From Capra hircus (Eukaryota; Chordata; Mammalia; Artiodactyla; Bovidae), in assembly GCF_001704415.2 (NCBI RefSeq), contig NC_030831.1, forward strand, positions 48,265,295 through 48,329,294: a stretch of DNA of 64,000 nucleotides, in the 5' to 3' direction. Position 1 is the first letter of the stretch, and each line of letters starts with the position of its first letter. Under the pieces are notes generated by a model. The model made no database searches and was not told the origin of the DNA. It saw nothing but the letters and a program-made list of their open reading frames with translations. Position numbers and translations under genes: made by a program. This document shows, piece after piece, positions 1 to 11,587 of the stretch.

Positions 1-227
1 AGGGCTTGGCCTCAGGGAGAGCCTTGCTCTCCAGACTGCAGACCTCTCTGTTTTCCTGGGATAAACAGGGGTTTCAAAGCCCCTCAAGGTCAGAAGAAGC
101 ACAGTGAGGACACAGTCTACCTGGCTGACCCAGGGTCCCAGACCCTGCCTTATAGAGGACCTTGCAGATGGATGGTGACCTAGAGAGGCAGGGGAGTGGG
201 ACCAAGGACATGGTGCCACAAGCTCGG
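1..227. other. Single-copy DNA, no gene seen
   Basis: No splice-site pattern, convincing open frame or recognisable repeat is visible before the first SINE. Confidence 0.4.
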
Positions 228-390
228 GCTTCCCTGGTGGCTCAGATGGTAAAGAATCCGCCTGCAATGTGGGAGACCTGGGTTCGATCCCTGGGTTGGG
301 AAGATCCCCTGGAGAAGGGAATAGCTACCCACTCCAGTATTCTAGCCTGGAGATTCCATGGACAGAGGAGCCTGGGGACAGTCCACAGGC
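228..390 (+). mobile_element. Bov-tA SINE, 3' truncated
   Basis: A tRNA-Glu-derived head (GGCTTCCCTGGTGGCTCAG with the B-box-like GGTTCGATCC) is followed by the BovA body (CCACTCCAGTATTCT, then GACAGAGGAGCCTGG). The usual end with GAGTCGGACACGACTGAG is missing, so the copy stops inside the body. Bov-tA is specific to ruminants and is moved by LINE enzymes. Confidence 0.88.
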
Positions 391-599
391 TTGGGCAGGA
401 ACCCTCGCTGCTCACAGGCAGGCAGTCAGCCCAGAGCCCCTCGTTGAAACCATGCCCCCACATCCAGTCAAAGGGCCCAACGTTCCCTCTATGGCTCCTA
501 CTTCCCCTCCATCAAGGCTGCCCCCAGAGTGCAGCTTTAACTGTTCTTTCCTTCCATCAAAGTCACCCTCACTCCAACCCCAGGCCCAGAACAGGAGTG

Positions 600-695
600 C
601 TAGCCTGTAAGCCTTCTCCTTTTGTGTCCCCCCTACCCACTGCCTGGCCCAGTGCCCACGACACAGCACATAGTAGGAACTCAAGAAACATTAGT
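600..695 (+). mobile_element. L2 3'-end relic
   Basis: The order 'cactgcctggcccagtgcc', 'cacatagtaggaactcaa', 'aaacattagttaaat' resembles the conserved 3' end of L2 LINEs. It is diverged and short. Confidence 0.4.
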
Positions 696-914
696 TAAAT
701 AATGTCGACCATAGAATTTGTTTTCCAGGAAGCTTGATGTAAAAAAAAAGTTTATTCTGCTCTTCATCTTTAAACAATTAAGCGATTTTGTTCTTTGAAG
801 CACCTTGTGAACAATAAATCAGCAAGCCTAGAGTGCTATCAATTTGCCTTTATTCAGAAAACTCAAGGTTTGCTTTCATTAAAAAAAAAATCATTGGGTA
901 AAACCCAAGATTAT

Positions 915-1345
915 TAAATAAGCAGAAGATTGGAAACAACAAAAATATCCATCTATAAGGGCCTGGTTAAATAAACCAAGGTATAGCCATTTAATGTAAT
1001 TTATGCAGTCAAAATAAACAAGTGAAAAAGAACAAAAAAGTTCTTAAATAGTCAAAATTTGCTATTCAGTAAATGTAAAGTGAAATAAGAATGTATATGG
1101 TATGCTTCCATTTAGATAAAAGATCTTTAAATACACACACACATGCAGGTACACACACATACACATATTTTCCAGTACGCGCGGTCAACATTTCTAAACC
1201 GAAGAGATCAGTAGAAGTGGTTGCCTAGGGATAAGGGGCCAAGAGATGGGGTGAGAGAAAGACGGTTCACTTTGAATACCCTTTTGTACCTTTTGAATTT
1301 TAAACCATGTAAGTATTGACCTACTCGAAAAAATTAAATTAGAAA
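915..1345 (+). mobile_element. Old L1M 3'-end relic
   Basis: Phrases such as 'ttggaaacaacaaaaatatcc', 'gggcctggttaaataaacc' and 'cccttttgtaccttttgaa' match the 3' region of old L1 elements read in sense. A short CA-rich run lies inside, near 1132-1165. Subfamily is not assigned. Confidence 0.5.
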
Positions 1346-3064
1346 TTCAAAGCAAACAATAGGTGGAAAAGTAATAAAAAATCTACTTTAGGAAAACATA
1401 AAAGAGAAATCCCCATTTTAAAAAGGGTTCAAGGCAGCCCACTGAGTCATCTGTTAACTGTGGAGAAAACAAAAACCGAGGCGGCACCCTTGTGTGGCCA
1501 AAAGGACACGTGGTGGCCGCTGACACTGGTCTGTGCCGCTCTCCACTTTCCTGGGGGACCTCAGAAAGGGGCAAGCCCTCTGACCCCCTCAGCTTCCTCC
1601 TTGGAGAATGGGTTTGCTCGGACCAGCTCTTAGGGCACATAGGCCTGCTCCCGTGTGGGAACAGGGAGTCCCCAGGTAGACCCAGCTAGTTACTCACTGA
1701 CAATCTAATTTAAAAAGACGAGACACTCCTTTAAAAGGAGAGAGAGTTTCCTTCCCCTCGCCGGAGCCTGTGGCAGGCAGATAAAAACCTCAAATCCCTC
1801 CTCACCAGAATGTGATGAAACCAGTGCCTCGGACTCCAAGAGCTTAAAATACATTTGCGGACACACCCTTCCCTCCAAACACACCTGCTGCTTTTTTCCT
1901 CTCTCTTCCCACATCCTCTCTGGACAGGCCACGTGCCCATTTATGACAGAGCTGAAATATTTCCTTTTTTGTGCTAATATTTCCTGCAGGGCCCTTCCCC
2001 TCTTTTATGGCTGCCATTCACAGCCATCTGGGACGAACAGGAACAACGTGCAGCTTCAAGATTTAAAGACAATGACGACATGTCACTTTTTAAAAATAAC
2101 CCAGTTAACAGAGGTTCCCCTCCATCCCCAAAACATACTTTTTAAATAAATGCAACTTGACAGCAGTGACTAGATATTGTCCACTCTGGCAGAGGCTTAG
2201 AGAGATGTTTGGGTCTCTCTCAACTGTCCAGACAGAACTTTCTAACGAGATGCTTTTAAACATGAGGCCCAGCAGTATATTCTCTGTTGCCCAAACTTTC
2301 CCTCCAATCCCCACCTCCACCCACTTCAAACTTACAAAAGTGACTAAATTTGCTTTCCATGCCTTTTCTGCAGGAATGAAGAAAACCAGAGCCAGAATGG
2401 CTCTGAGATAATACAACTGCACTTTTGAGGATGAGAAAATTGAGGTCCATGGTGGAACAGGTCCCAGGAATACACAGTTCGCCCTCCAAGGGCCGGGATA
2501 TAAAGTCTCATAGCCCTTTACTTCTTCCTGAATTTGCTTGCTTTTCACACGTTTCCTCCCAGAGGACAGCTTGTGACACGTGGCCTCCTCTGGCCATGCA
2601 GAGCCCCATCAGGTAGCCCCAGCTCCCCCAGACTGGCCCTCCAACCTGTTCCCTAGGCTCCCCACCCTGTCTCCGGGGGACTACAGACCCCTTGAAATGT
2701 GACTAGCGTCAGATGTTGAAATGGTAATATTTTGGATATATTGGGTTAAACAAAAGACCTTGCAAAAATTCATTTACCCACCCTAACACCGAGACTCTGA
2801 ATCCTCACAATGATTGCAAGGAGTTTTTCTCCCCTTCTGTAGGAGGCAGAAGAGAGAGATCCTATCACCCTAAAGTGACATTAATTCTACCTGAGCACTG
2901 GCTTCCCAACAGTCATCTGTCTTGGAGGATTTTTATGCCTTAAAGTGTAGTGGTAGCTTGGGGAGGAGGTGGAGGAGAAGAAAATAAAGTCTTGAATCCT
3001 CTTCAACACAAATCCTTGGTCTCCTCCCAAGTCAGTAACTGTGGCTTCCACGTGGGAGGGAATC
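1346..3064. other. Single-copy DNA, no gene seen
   Basis: The longest frame (147 codons on the minus strand, 2105-2548) has no recognisable domain and no supporting splice sites. A short MIR-like string near 2425-2450 is too brief to call. Confidence 0.4.
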
Positions 3065-3228
3065 GTGCCAAGTGCTGAGTGCGTCGTCGCATCCCGTTTT
3101 CTCAGCAGCCCTATGGAGTGGGTTATCTCTGTTTTCTAGATGAGGAAACTGAGACTTAGAGAGGTTAAGCAACATGCCAAAGGAGACCAGGGGAAAGTGG
3201 CCAAGCCATAGGATTCAGGTCTGATCAG
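3065..3228 (-). mobile_element. MIR SINE relic
   Basis: The reverse complement carries the MIR core: 'gatgaggaaactgagactta', 'gagaggttaagcaacatgcc', preceded by 'agcagccctatggagtggg'. This is an ancient tRNA-derived mammalian SINE. Confidence 0.72.
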
Positions 3229-4147
3229 CTCCTCACCACCCCTGAGACTTGGCTTCCTCACGTGCAGGATGGGGACAATACCTGCCTGAAGGCAAGGTTG
3301 GAACCCCATGGTCCTCAGGGACCCTTCCTCCCCTGGGAGTAGGTTCTGGGCTCCTGATGAAGCGCTAGTTGGAAGAATCTCTGCTTCCAGTCACTCTCTG
3401 GATCGGCAACACCCCACATCCTAGGCAAACAACCTGTTCCACACTCTTGACCTTGGGGCTCTCTTGACCTTGAGTTTCCTCCTGCCTGGGTGCCCACCAG
3501 TTCCTGTTTCACAGAATTAAGTGTCTCTCAGCTCCTATATCAAGACTCCATCTAAACTTCATCTCTTCCAAAAATCCGTCAAAACTATTAAGTCAGAAAG
3601 CCGCCCTTTCTTACTCTACTTTCCAGAAGGTGATGCTCTTCCTCAGGGTCCTGAACTCCCACCCCAGCAAAACTCACTCTCAGAAGAAGCCTTGACATCG
3701 ACAGACTTAACCAGGGTCTCTCAGGAAGTATCCTGCATTTAACTCATTCAGCAAAATGTATCTTGAGCATCCTTTGCCCACCTGGCGTTCTTTGGACCCT
3801 GAGCACAGCAGTGACAGCAACAAAGTCCCTGGGCTTCTGAAAGTTTCCCCCAAACAGTGATGCCCTAAGCATGCTATTCCAACCATCCTGGTTCATATTT
3901 CTCAAGGTGCTGCTGCTGTGGTTTGTAGGTCAAGGAATGATTAGCTAATGGGCATTGGGTATGGTTTGTAATGGTAAATACAGTATGATACATTACTTGA
4001 AGGAATGCAGCACAACCATAAATATATGTTTCTAAAGAACACTGTGGCATTGGTAAATGTAGCAGAACCCTCAGTAAGGGATAGCTTGCAACACTGTATA
4101 CAAGTGGCCCTTAACAAGGTGACCGAGGGAGGTACCTAGTGAGAAAT
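3229..4147. other. Mostly single-copy; possible ancient repeat at 3738-3840
   Basis: No gene is supported. The stretch 3738-3840 ('aactcattcagcaaaatgta', 'ctgagcacagcagtgacagc') resembles a widespread old mammalian interspersed repeat also seen near 5450-5560, but I cannot name it. Confidence 0.35.
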
Positions 4148-4160
4148 ACCTTTCTAGCCA

Positions 4161-4379
4161 GGCTTGCCTGGCTTAGCGGTAAAGAATCTGCCTGCAATGC
4201 AAGAGACACAGATTCAGTCCCTGGGTTTGGCCTGGGTTGGGAAGATCCCCTGAAGAAGTAAACGGAGACTCACTCCAGTGTTCTTGCCTGGGGAATCCCA
4301 TGGGCAGAGGAGCCTGGTGGGCTGCAGTCCATGGGGTCGCAAAGAGCCAGACACGACTGAGAGACTAGACCACCACCAC
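4161..4379 (+). mobile_element. Bov-tA SINE with target-site duplication
   Basis: A full-length copy from tRNA-like head to the 'gacacgactgagagactaga' end. It is flanked by a 13-bp direct repeat with one mismatch: acctttctagcca at 4148-4160 and acctttctaacca at 4380-4392. A short internal duplication ('cctgggttt', 'cctgggttg') is present near 4219-4238. Confidence 0.92.
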
Positions 4380-4392
4380 ACCTTTCTAACCA

Positions 4393-6729
4393 TATCCAGT
4401 GTTAGGGGTGGGGCAGGAGGGCGCTGATTTCCTGATTCAAACTGTGGATGGTAAAGCCTACTGAAACGTTCTCGGCCAATAAGACCTGGAAAACCCATTT
4501 TCTTCTACGTATCAGTGATTCAGTGGGAGTGTGAATCACTCCCAAACTTCCAAGAAAAAGAAATCTTTCTGTTTATTTTTAAAAACTATGTGGATTTTCA
4601 AAGCTGTAGAAAACAACACTCAATCCTAATTATATCTATATGTGAGTAGGTCTCCATGTGTGCTGGTGAATACAGAAAAAAGACTAGAAGGAAATATTCC
4701 AAAATCAGGGTGCTGTAGCAGTTTTCTGTTTTAATTTTATACCTTTCCATATTTCTCAAATTTTCTATCATGACCCTATTGCTTTTATAATCAGAAAATA
4801 AGCAGCAAACTGAAGGCTAATAGTTTTTTAATTTCCTCATGTATCTGTTTTTACAGGCACCATTTCAGTGGGGTTTGGAGATCCGCAGGGTGTGAAACTC
4901 AAATGAAATTCCCCATTCCTGCAGGGCTGTGCATATCCCCTTGGCCCTGAAGAAAAGCTCTCCCCACATCCATGCTGGCAGCCAGCTGTCCACAGCTGTT
5001 CTGAGAAGGCTGCAGATGAATGGAGCTGGTGGAAAAACACAACATTCCTGACTCTCCAAGGATGGCATTATACTTGGAACTCTTGCTCACCAAAGAAGTA
5101 AATAAATAGAAGAGAGAGAGGGGTGACAGTCAGCAACTGAGAGGAACTTCAGTGCTGGAGGTGGGTCAGTTGCCCGAGTTCATACCAGTAGAAAGAAGAG
5201 ACGCCTGCCTAAGCCAACCATCCTCATCAAATCAGGGTTAAGGCAGCTTGACCATAGGCCTCCTGGGCTGTACCTCTTGAATGCAACCTTCCCTTCCTGC
5301 CACACATCAGCGTGAACAAGGTTTATATCTGCCTCTAAGCTAAAGGGATTCCCAGCGCAGGGGCCCTGGCTGATTCATCTTCGTATACCTTCTAGCACTA
5401 ACGCGCATATCACGATTCACCAACTATTTCACCACCTATTCACCAACTATTTTCTCAGCCACTGCCAGGCACTGTTCTGCCGTTGAGAATACATGAAGAG
5501 CAAAACAGACAAGCTCCTCATCTTCATGGAGCTTATATTCTAGTGACGGAGGCAGACAGTAGACCAAAGGAGAACCAAGATTATGCCCCAGACAGATTGG
5601 GGCACTATGAAGAATCCATTACTGGGCTCTTTCAGTTGAGATCCAACGACAGGTAAAGCCAGCTATCGGCAGATCTGCAGGAAGGGCCTCACAGACAAGG
5701 AGAACAGCCAAAGAGAAACGCACGAGTTCCATGTGCTGAAAGAGCCAAAAGGAGCTAGGTGGCTGGAGTACAGGGCGAGTGGGGGGATGATCAGAGAGGA
5801 AGGCAGGGGCCAGACCCCAGACAACCCACAGGAGGGGAGCACACGAGTGGCCCCCTGCCCTACTATAGGAGACTCCCTCTGCAGCTCCATGAGGGTCTGT
5901 GAGGCTGAGTTGAGTCGTGAGAGCCCGTGGAGAAGGCCTGCATGCCCGTCAATTGAATTGATGACTGGGTTCCCATCATCCCAGAGGGCCAATCAGCTTG
6001 ACTCGAAGCTCTCAAAATGTCTATGGAGCCCCCTCTCTTCTCACCCACACCTGGTCCTCCTGACACCCCCTTCACAGCACCAAGGAGCACAGCGGATGGC
6101 AGCAAAGGAGCAAGCCTGTCCACCATGCCCAGCCCTCGGCGTGCGTTCAGCAAACACTTCCGTCCCCAGCCCTTGCGGTGAGCGCTGAGGGTGTGAAGAT
6201 GAACAACACAAGCCCAGCTCCCAAACGCTGCCCCAAGCTCGCAGGGTACCACCGTTGGCTGGAGCTGCCCGGCACCCATCTCTCCAGGTGGGCCTTCTGG
6301 TAAAACCTGCTGTGAGCGCCTGACTTCGTTCTGAAGGGTGGATTCATTCACTCCAAGGGGTTGAACAGAGAGACGAGTTCAGTGTCCTGCCTGCTTCCTC
6401 TGCTCACCCCCGAGCCCATTCCTCCCTCCACTGACCCAGGGAGAAGATACGCCCAGTCTCAGGGATAAAGTTGTAATTGGTGGGGTGGCAGGTACCATGT
6501 CTTTGAAGACACAGGTGTTTGGTGTTGGCTTGAAGAGTGCGAGGGGATGAGGACAGCTGGGGACCAGTCTGCAGAAGGGGTCAGGGAGGAGGGAAAACAC
6601 TCAGACCTCCTCAGTCAGCACTGCACAGAAATGCCACAGTGCATGGTCAGAGAGGGCCGTGTCTAATTTGTTGCTTTCAGAATCTTCTCGGCATAAAACT
6701 CATTGTTGCCCTTATTTGCAGAAGCCAGT
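4393..6729. other. Single-copy DNA with small repeats
   Basis: No gene is supported. A 15-bp direct repeat, attcaccaactattt, occurs at about 5415 and 5439 (period 24). 5450-5560 resembles an unnamed ancient repeat. Open frames of 109-162 codons on both strands at 5663-6351 overlap each other and look like chance frames. Confidence 0.4.
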
Positions 6730-6752
6730 TACCCCCCCCACCCCCCCCCCCG
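6730..6752. repeat. Cytosine homopolymer tract
   Basis: Two C-runs (8 and 11) separated by a single A. The minus strand is a G-tract that could fold as a quadruplex; the tract is also a likely length polymorphism and sequencing weak spot. Confidence 0.8.
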
Positions 6753-7054
6753 ACCTGAGCGGGTTCTTAAGCTCCGCCCTGCGAGGTTTCTGGAATGTGC
6801 CTCATTTTGTGCAAACAGGGGGTCAATGCCTGAGAAAAAGCGGCCACACCATAGCTCTAGGAAATGCTTATATCCCAGGTCCCCCAGAACAGCTGAAGCT
6901 GCCAGAAGCCCTGCAGGGCCCCTCCACACAGGTCAGGGGTCACTCCAACACCCACCAGGCAGTGGGCGGCAGGTTTTCTCCCAGTGGGCACAGCCATCCA
7001 GGGGAGAAGTCAGTGCAGAGCCTGGTTCCAGACCCTTGAGTCTTTTCCTCCCAG

Positions 7055-7110
7055 GAGGGGAGGAGGGTTATAAATAGCCTGGACTCCTTCAGCCGTCCAC
7101 AGCACAGATC
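7055..7110 (+). promoter_or_regulatory. TATA box / MEF2-consensus candidate promoter
   Basis: TTATAAATAG at 7068-7077 fits both a TATA box and the MEF2 consensus YTAWWWWTAR. It follows a purine-rich GAGGGGAGGAGGG run and precedes GC-rich non-repeat sequence. A start site would be expected near 7100. The motif also fits MEF2 on the other strand, so orientation is uncertain. There is no transcript evidence. Confidence 0.3.
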
Positions 7111-7374
7111 CCACACCCCCGCCCCAGCCTCGGCCAGCTGGTCCCTCCTCGCCCAAGTTCCCACAGCCTGCTGGAAGAGGGAGGGAATCAGCTCACCCAC
7201 AGTGGGGGTGGGGAACCAAGCCCTTCAGGGCCCCTTGGGAGCAAGTGGCCACCTATGAATTAGCACTGTAACCCTGCCACACCTCTACACCCCTTTGGAA
7301 GTGCAGGCTGGGGAGAGGTGAGCGGCTCCCTATATGATCAGGGAGCCTCTTTCACCCCGGTCTTTCACCACCAG

Positions 7375-7597
7375 GGGATTCCCTGGTGGCTCAGTTGGTA
7401 AAGAGTCTGTCAGCAGTGTGGGAGATCCGGGCTCAATCCCTGGGTCGGGAAGATCCCCTGGAGAAGGGAAAGGTTAGCCACCCCAGTATTCCTGCCTGGA
7501 GAACCCCATGGACAGAGGAGCCTGGCGGGCTATAGTCCATGGGGTCACAAAGAGTTGGACCTGGCTGAGTGACTAACGCTTTCACTTTTCACTTTTT
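7375..7597 (+). mobile_element. Bov-tA SINE
   Basis: A complete head and body ending in 'gctttcacttttcacttttt'. TTTCACC occurs on both flanks (7363 and 7600) and may be the remains of a target-site duplication. Confidence 0.9.
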
Positions 7598-7689
7598 AGT
7601 TTCACCCAGGTTAGCTCAGAAACCCCAAGCTGCACCTCAGTGTATGTTAATGCAGTGAATGGAGTTACAGGAATAACATTCTTCCCTCT

Positions 7690-7800
7690 CTGCCTCAGTG
7701 TCCGCACTGTAAGATGAATAAAAGCTGAACTCTGAACAATGAGGCGCCTATGAGGTTAGCATGCAGTAAAAGTGAAAAGGCACTGTTAAAACACTGTGTG
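7690..7800 (+). mobile_element. MIR-like relic
   Basis: 'cctctctgcctcagtgtccg', 'cactgtaagatgaata' and 'cgcctatgaggttagcatgc' follow the MIR core order in sense. It is diverged. Confidence 0.4.
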
Positions 7801-9569
7801 ATCATGAAGATACCACATCCTGGCTTCCTCTACAGGAGCCCCAAGCACAACTCTGGGGACACTGATTTGTTTCTGTCTATGAGAGAAGAATTATGCTCAG
7901 TGACATTGCATTAGCCTTGAATTCTTGATATTTCATGCCCTTGAAAGCATAAAACTTACAAAATATTCTCTCTTACAAGTCATTTCTGACTAATACAGAT
8001 TGACACACACCACATCCAGAATTATTTTGATTTAATATGGTTCTGCTGGGCTGTACATGACATTTTAGTCTGAAGAATAAGCATGGCCCTAGAATATTTA
8101 GGTCTGGGGAGAAAAAAGTCCTCTTAACTGTTTACCACTCAAATCCTTCCCACCCATACACACTGGTAAGAAACAAGTGGCTAAAATTTAAGTGGCCAAC
8201 TCACAGTTCTTTTTAATTAAGACACTTTGTTTTCTCAATAAAATACAGGGTAAAAACATTTACTGAAAACCCACTCATTGATGTCTAATAGCTGTGTCAA
8301 ATACTCATAACAACATTTATTCCAACACCCCCAGATAATTGCTCATCTTTCTCATTTAGTATCCACAACAGCACAGCATTTGTGTCCAAGTGTAATTGAT
8401 CCAGAATTGGGCTCCCTTTCAAAAATATCTGTAAAACCTAATTACCAGGAAAACAGAGTTCTGGCATCCTACAGAAAGTGGGTGCTTCGCAGTGAGACAA
8501 GCTGCAAACTCATCTTGGCTAATCAAGCCACATTATGTTACAAAAGGAGTTTAAGTAATCTGGGGTGAGGAGGGAGCAGGGAAAGTTGGGATAGTGTCAG
8601 ACTGGAAATCTGCAGTGACAGTTCTGATTTTTTTTAAGCCAAGGACAGGGGGCAGGAAATTAGCTGGCAAACATGGATGTAGAAAGTACCAGATAATGAG
8701 CCCATGATGGGCCTGGGGTGTGGGGGTGGCATTTCTGATCTCAGGCTCTACAAGGCCTTGCTGAAGGAACTCTCTCCACCCTGCTCTGGGAGGTTGATGT
8801 CATTTCTAGCCTCCTCCGGGCCTCTAACCACTGTGGCAGGTCACTCTCCTTCCCTGAGCCTGAGTCTGCTCATCTGCAAAAATGAGCGCTCTTAATATTT
8901 CTAGGGCCTCTTTCAGCTCCAAAATTCTGTGACTTCCTTTACAGCAAAGGGTGTGCTTTCTGCTCAGGTACTTGGTGGGGCTGGGGGGAACAGGGAGTGG
9001 GAACGGGACCAGCCAGAATGAAGGACTGAGTGTTTCCAACTCTCATGCAGTTCTGTAGGGACTTGCAACACCAGGGTATCAGACTCTTTGGGGATAATGA
9101 TTTCTTTCAGGCCAGGAACGGACCTACCCGGGTGGTGCTAACCTCGCTGCCCTGGATTCATCAACCTGGCCAATGAGGAACAGGGCCAAACCACTGGACT
9201 TCTTGAGGAGCCTCTCTCCCAGAGCCGACCAAGGCACAGCTTCCTCTTCTGAGGGTCTTCCCTTCCCACCGTCATTCCTCTTTCTGTCCCAGAGGCCCCA
9301 GAAACCCCAGTCCAGCGAGGCTCCTTGGGCAGGCAGTACACGCCACCAATTCCTGCTTCCTTTCGGTCCTGGACCCTCCACACCTCGGCTTGGGTACCAG
9401 CCACCGCGGCTGGATTCAAAGGAAACGAGAGTTGTTGCCGCTCCGCTTTTCTTGGGTTCCTCCTGGCCCTCTTCCTAACGAAATCAGAGAAGCAGCCCTC
9501 ATAACAGGGCAACACAGCGGCCGGAAGACCGTTAGCTCTCAAAGGAGCAGGAGATGAGCCAGACCAGGA
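7801..9569. other. Single-copy DNA left of the CpG island
   Basis: No gene is supported. 8830-8930 has a weak MIR-like order. A 206-codon minus-strand frame at 9138-9758 runs into the CpG island and shows no known motif; it may lie in the first intron of a leftward gene. Confidence 0.4.
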
Positions 9570-10689
9570 GCGAAGGTGTGCCGGGTTCCTTTGCGCGTCT
9601 CTAGGAAGAGACTTTGGGTTGACCTCTGCGGGCAACAGATACCCGGCTGGCCCTCGCTTAACTTTTCCCAGACGCAGAGGAACCGTTGCGTGCGCCCATT
9701 TCGCGCGACTTCCCAACTGGACAGCAGCATGCGTTTCAGGGTTCTGCAAAGACACCACCTCGAGCAGGCATCTCTAGGAAATCCTGGAGGCGCATCGCGA
9801 GATGCGGGGTCCCAGGTTTCCCAGTTCCTTCCTAATCTTCAAGTTAAGAGCTCAGTGAGAGCGCCAGAGTCTCAGGAAACCGCCGCTCTCCAAAACGTCC
9901 CCGCGCCTTCCCGGCAGAAGTGCGGTAAAACTTTTGGCAGAAACCACCTGTGGCTGTCGACAAGCCCGGCCCGCCCGGGTCCGAAGGCGCCGCCGAGCCC
10001 GGGACAGCACGCGCCCGCAGAAGTTCCCTTCCATCCCCGCGCGCCACTTCGCTCCGGGCCGCGGTGCCAGCCAGGAGGCGCGGCGCCCGCTCGCTGGCTC
10101 GCTCTCCGCTGGCTCTCCCCTCCTCCCTCCCCCACCTCCTCCCGCCTCCTCCCGTTGCATGGCTGCCGCACGGAGCCCCTGAATAGCCACCGCAGCCCCC
10201 CGCCTCCTGCCCGCCGCGCCGGGGACGCCTCTGCCCCCGCCGGCGCCCCAGGGCGCGCAGACCGCCGGCCTCCTAGCAACAGCTCGGGAGATCACTCCCC
10301 GGCGCCAGCGATGTACAGCCACCCCTCTGGGAGCCCCGCGACCCCCCGACCCGCCTCGGCACAAGCGAGGTGCGGGGAAGATCGCGACCCTCGCAGGCGA
10401 TGCCCCAGCTCGGCACGCGAAGCCACTCACCTCTGTGCGCCGCCCGACCCGCGCGCCTCCGGCACTTGGCGCCGGGCCGCGGTCCTCGCGTCCTCCTTCG
10501 CCGCCGCTGCGGTCCGTCTGTCCCTGCGCGCCGAAGCAGCGCGGGCCGCGCGGCTGTCAGAGTCTCGTGGCCGGGCTGCGCCCGCGGTGTGGAGCCGAGC
10601 GGCTGTGGCGGGCGCGCGGCAGCTCCTCCCTCCCCGCGCCGCGCCTCCGCCCTCCTGGCGCCCCGCCTCCCGCGCCTCCGCGGCTGTCA

Positions 10690-10720
10690 GCCCCGCGCCC
10701 CGCGCCCCGCGCCCGCGCTG
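10690..10720. repeat. CCCCGCG tandem short repeat
   Basis: About four near-exact copies of CCCCGCGC in a row inside the CpG island. The minus strand has four G-runs within 30 bases and could form a G-quadruplex. Confidence 0.6.
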
Positions 10721-11006
10721 CCCGCGCCACCGGCTCGGGGTGCGCACTGGGCTAAAGGGCCCGGATGTCTGCGGTCGCCCCTCGCCGGCTCCCGCCCCTT
10801 CCCCTGCGCCCCCTCCCCGCCCTGCCACACATGCACTTGCTGCGTCCCAACCTCCTCCTCGGCTCCAATTAATTTCTATTTTGACAGTAACTGTGGCGGC
10901 GGGCGGGGCGCCCAGGACCCGCAGGGGCGGCGGGCGGCAGTCAGGACGCGGCGCGGGGGGCGGAGTGGGGGGCCGGGCAGAGCCACCCTCAGCTTGGGGC
11001 TCCTCG

Positions 11007-11048
11007 TCTTTTCTCTTTCTTTCCTTTTTTTCTCTTTGCCTCCTCCAG
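11007..11048 (+). other. Polypyrimidine tract with AG: 3' splice-site-like sequence
   Basis: About 40 nearly uninterrupted pyrimidines end in CCTCCAG|GATTT, with the AG at 11047-11048. This has the form of a strong plus-strand acceptor, but lying inside a CpG island it may simply be a low-complexity promoter tract. Confidence 0.25.
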
Positions 11049-11587
11049 GATTTAAAGGGACAGCCCCGGCCGAGGCGAGGGGCCAGGCGTCCGCCGTTTC
11101 TTCGGTCTCCAGACGCCCTCTGCGGCCCGGCCGGACCCTCCCGCACCCGGAGCACAGGCTCCAGGCCGCCGGGTATTTTTAGGTCCACACCCGGCCCGGG
11201 ACAGCGGGGCGGCGGAGCTTGGCTCGATGGCCCCGGCGCACTGCTATTTTTACAGAGTCCGATTATGGGGGTGGGGGAGGAAATGAAACAACTCAGCAGC
11301 TGCTTTTCCAACCGAAAGTCTTAGGGAGCAAGGCGTGGGGGGCTTGAAGTTTCCCTAATGCTCTCCGAATTCCAGAGAGCTCAGAAAGACACCTCTCCGA
11401 CAACGAGAAACCACAGGCGCGCAGCTCTCCAGAGCTCCCAAATCCCTGCGGGCCTCCCCGCCCTAGAAGGCGCTCGGGCGCGGGGAGCACCCCATCACTA
11501 CCCCTCGCCAGCCAGTGTACCCCGCACGCGGTACCGCGTTGGCCTGGGACCGGCCTCCGGCCGCTGGTCCCTCCCCTGGACTGCCTA

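Larger units (their letters stand above)
10431..11250 (-). other. Candidate first exon of a minus-strand gene (right limit unknown)
   Basis: On the minus strand the sequence cacagag|gtgagtggct occurs, with the exon's last base at 10431 and intron GT at 10430-10429. This matches the vertebrate 5' splice-site consensus and lies in the CpG island core, as expected for a first exon. TATA-like strings on the same strand upstream (tttaaat near 11050, ctaaaaata near 11173-11181, taaaaatag near 11243-11251) could set start sites anywhere from about 11.0 to 11.2 kb. A 294-codon minus-strand frame (10427-11311) spans the exon, but its Ala/Arg/Gly/Pro-rich composition is what GC-rich DNA gives by chance. 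The exon may be mostly 5' untranslated. The remaining exons would lie to the left and possibly outside the window. Confidence 0.42.

Noticed and set aside
228..270. tRNA genes suggested by A- and B-box-like sequences in the SINE heads
   Set aside because: Each is the tRNA-derived head of a Bov-tA or CHR SINE followed by SINE body; there is no cloverleaf closure.
10427..11311. 294-codon minus-strand frame as a protein
   Set aside because: Kept only as part of a candidate first exon because of the splice donor. The amino-acid composition is that of random GC-rich sequence.
9576..11324. 582-codon plus-strand open frame
   Set aside because: It lies across the CpG island, is Pro/Ala/Arg/Ser-rich, and overlaps equally long frames on the other strand. 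GC-rich DNA has few stop codons, so length is not evidence. No known domain.
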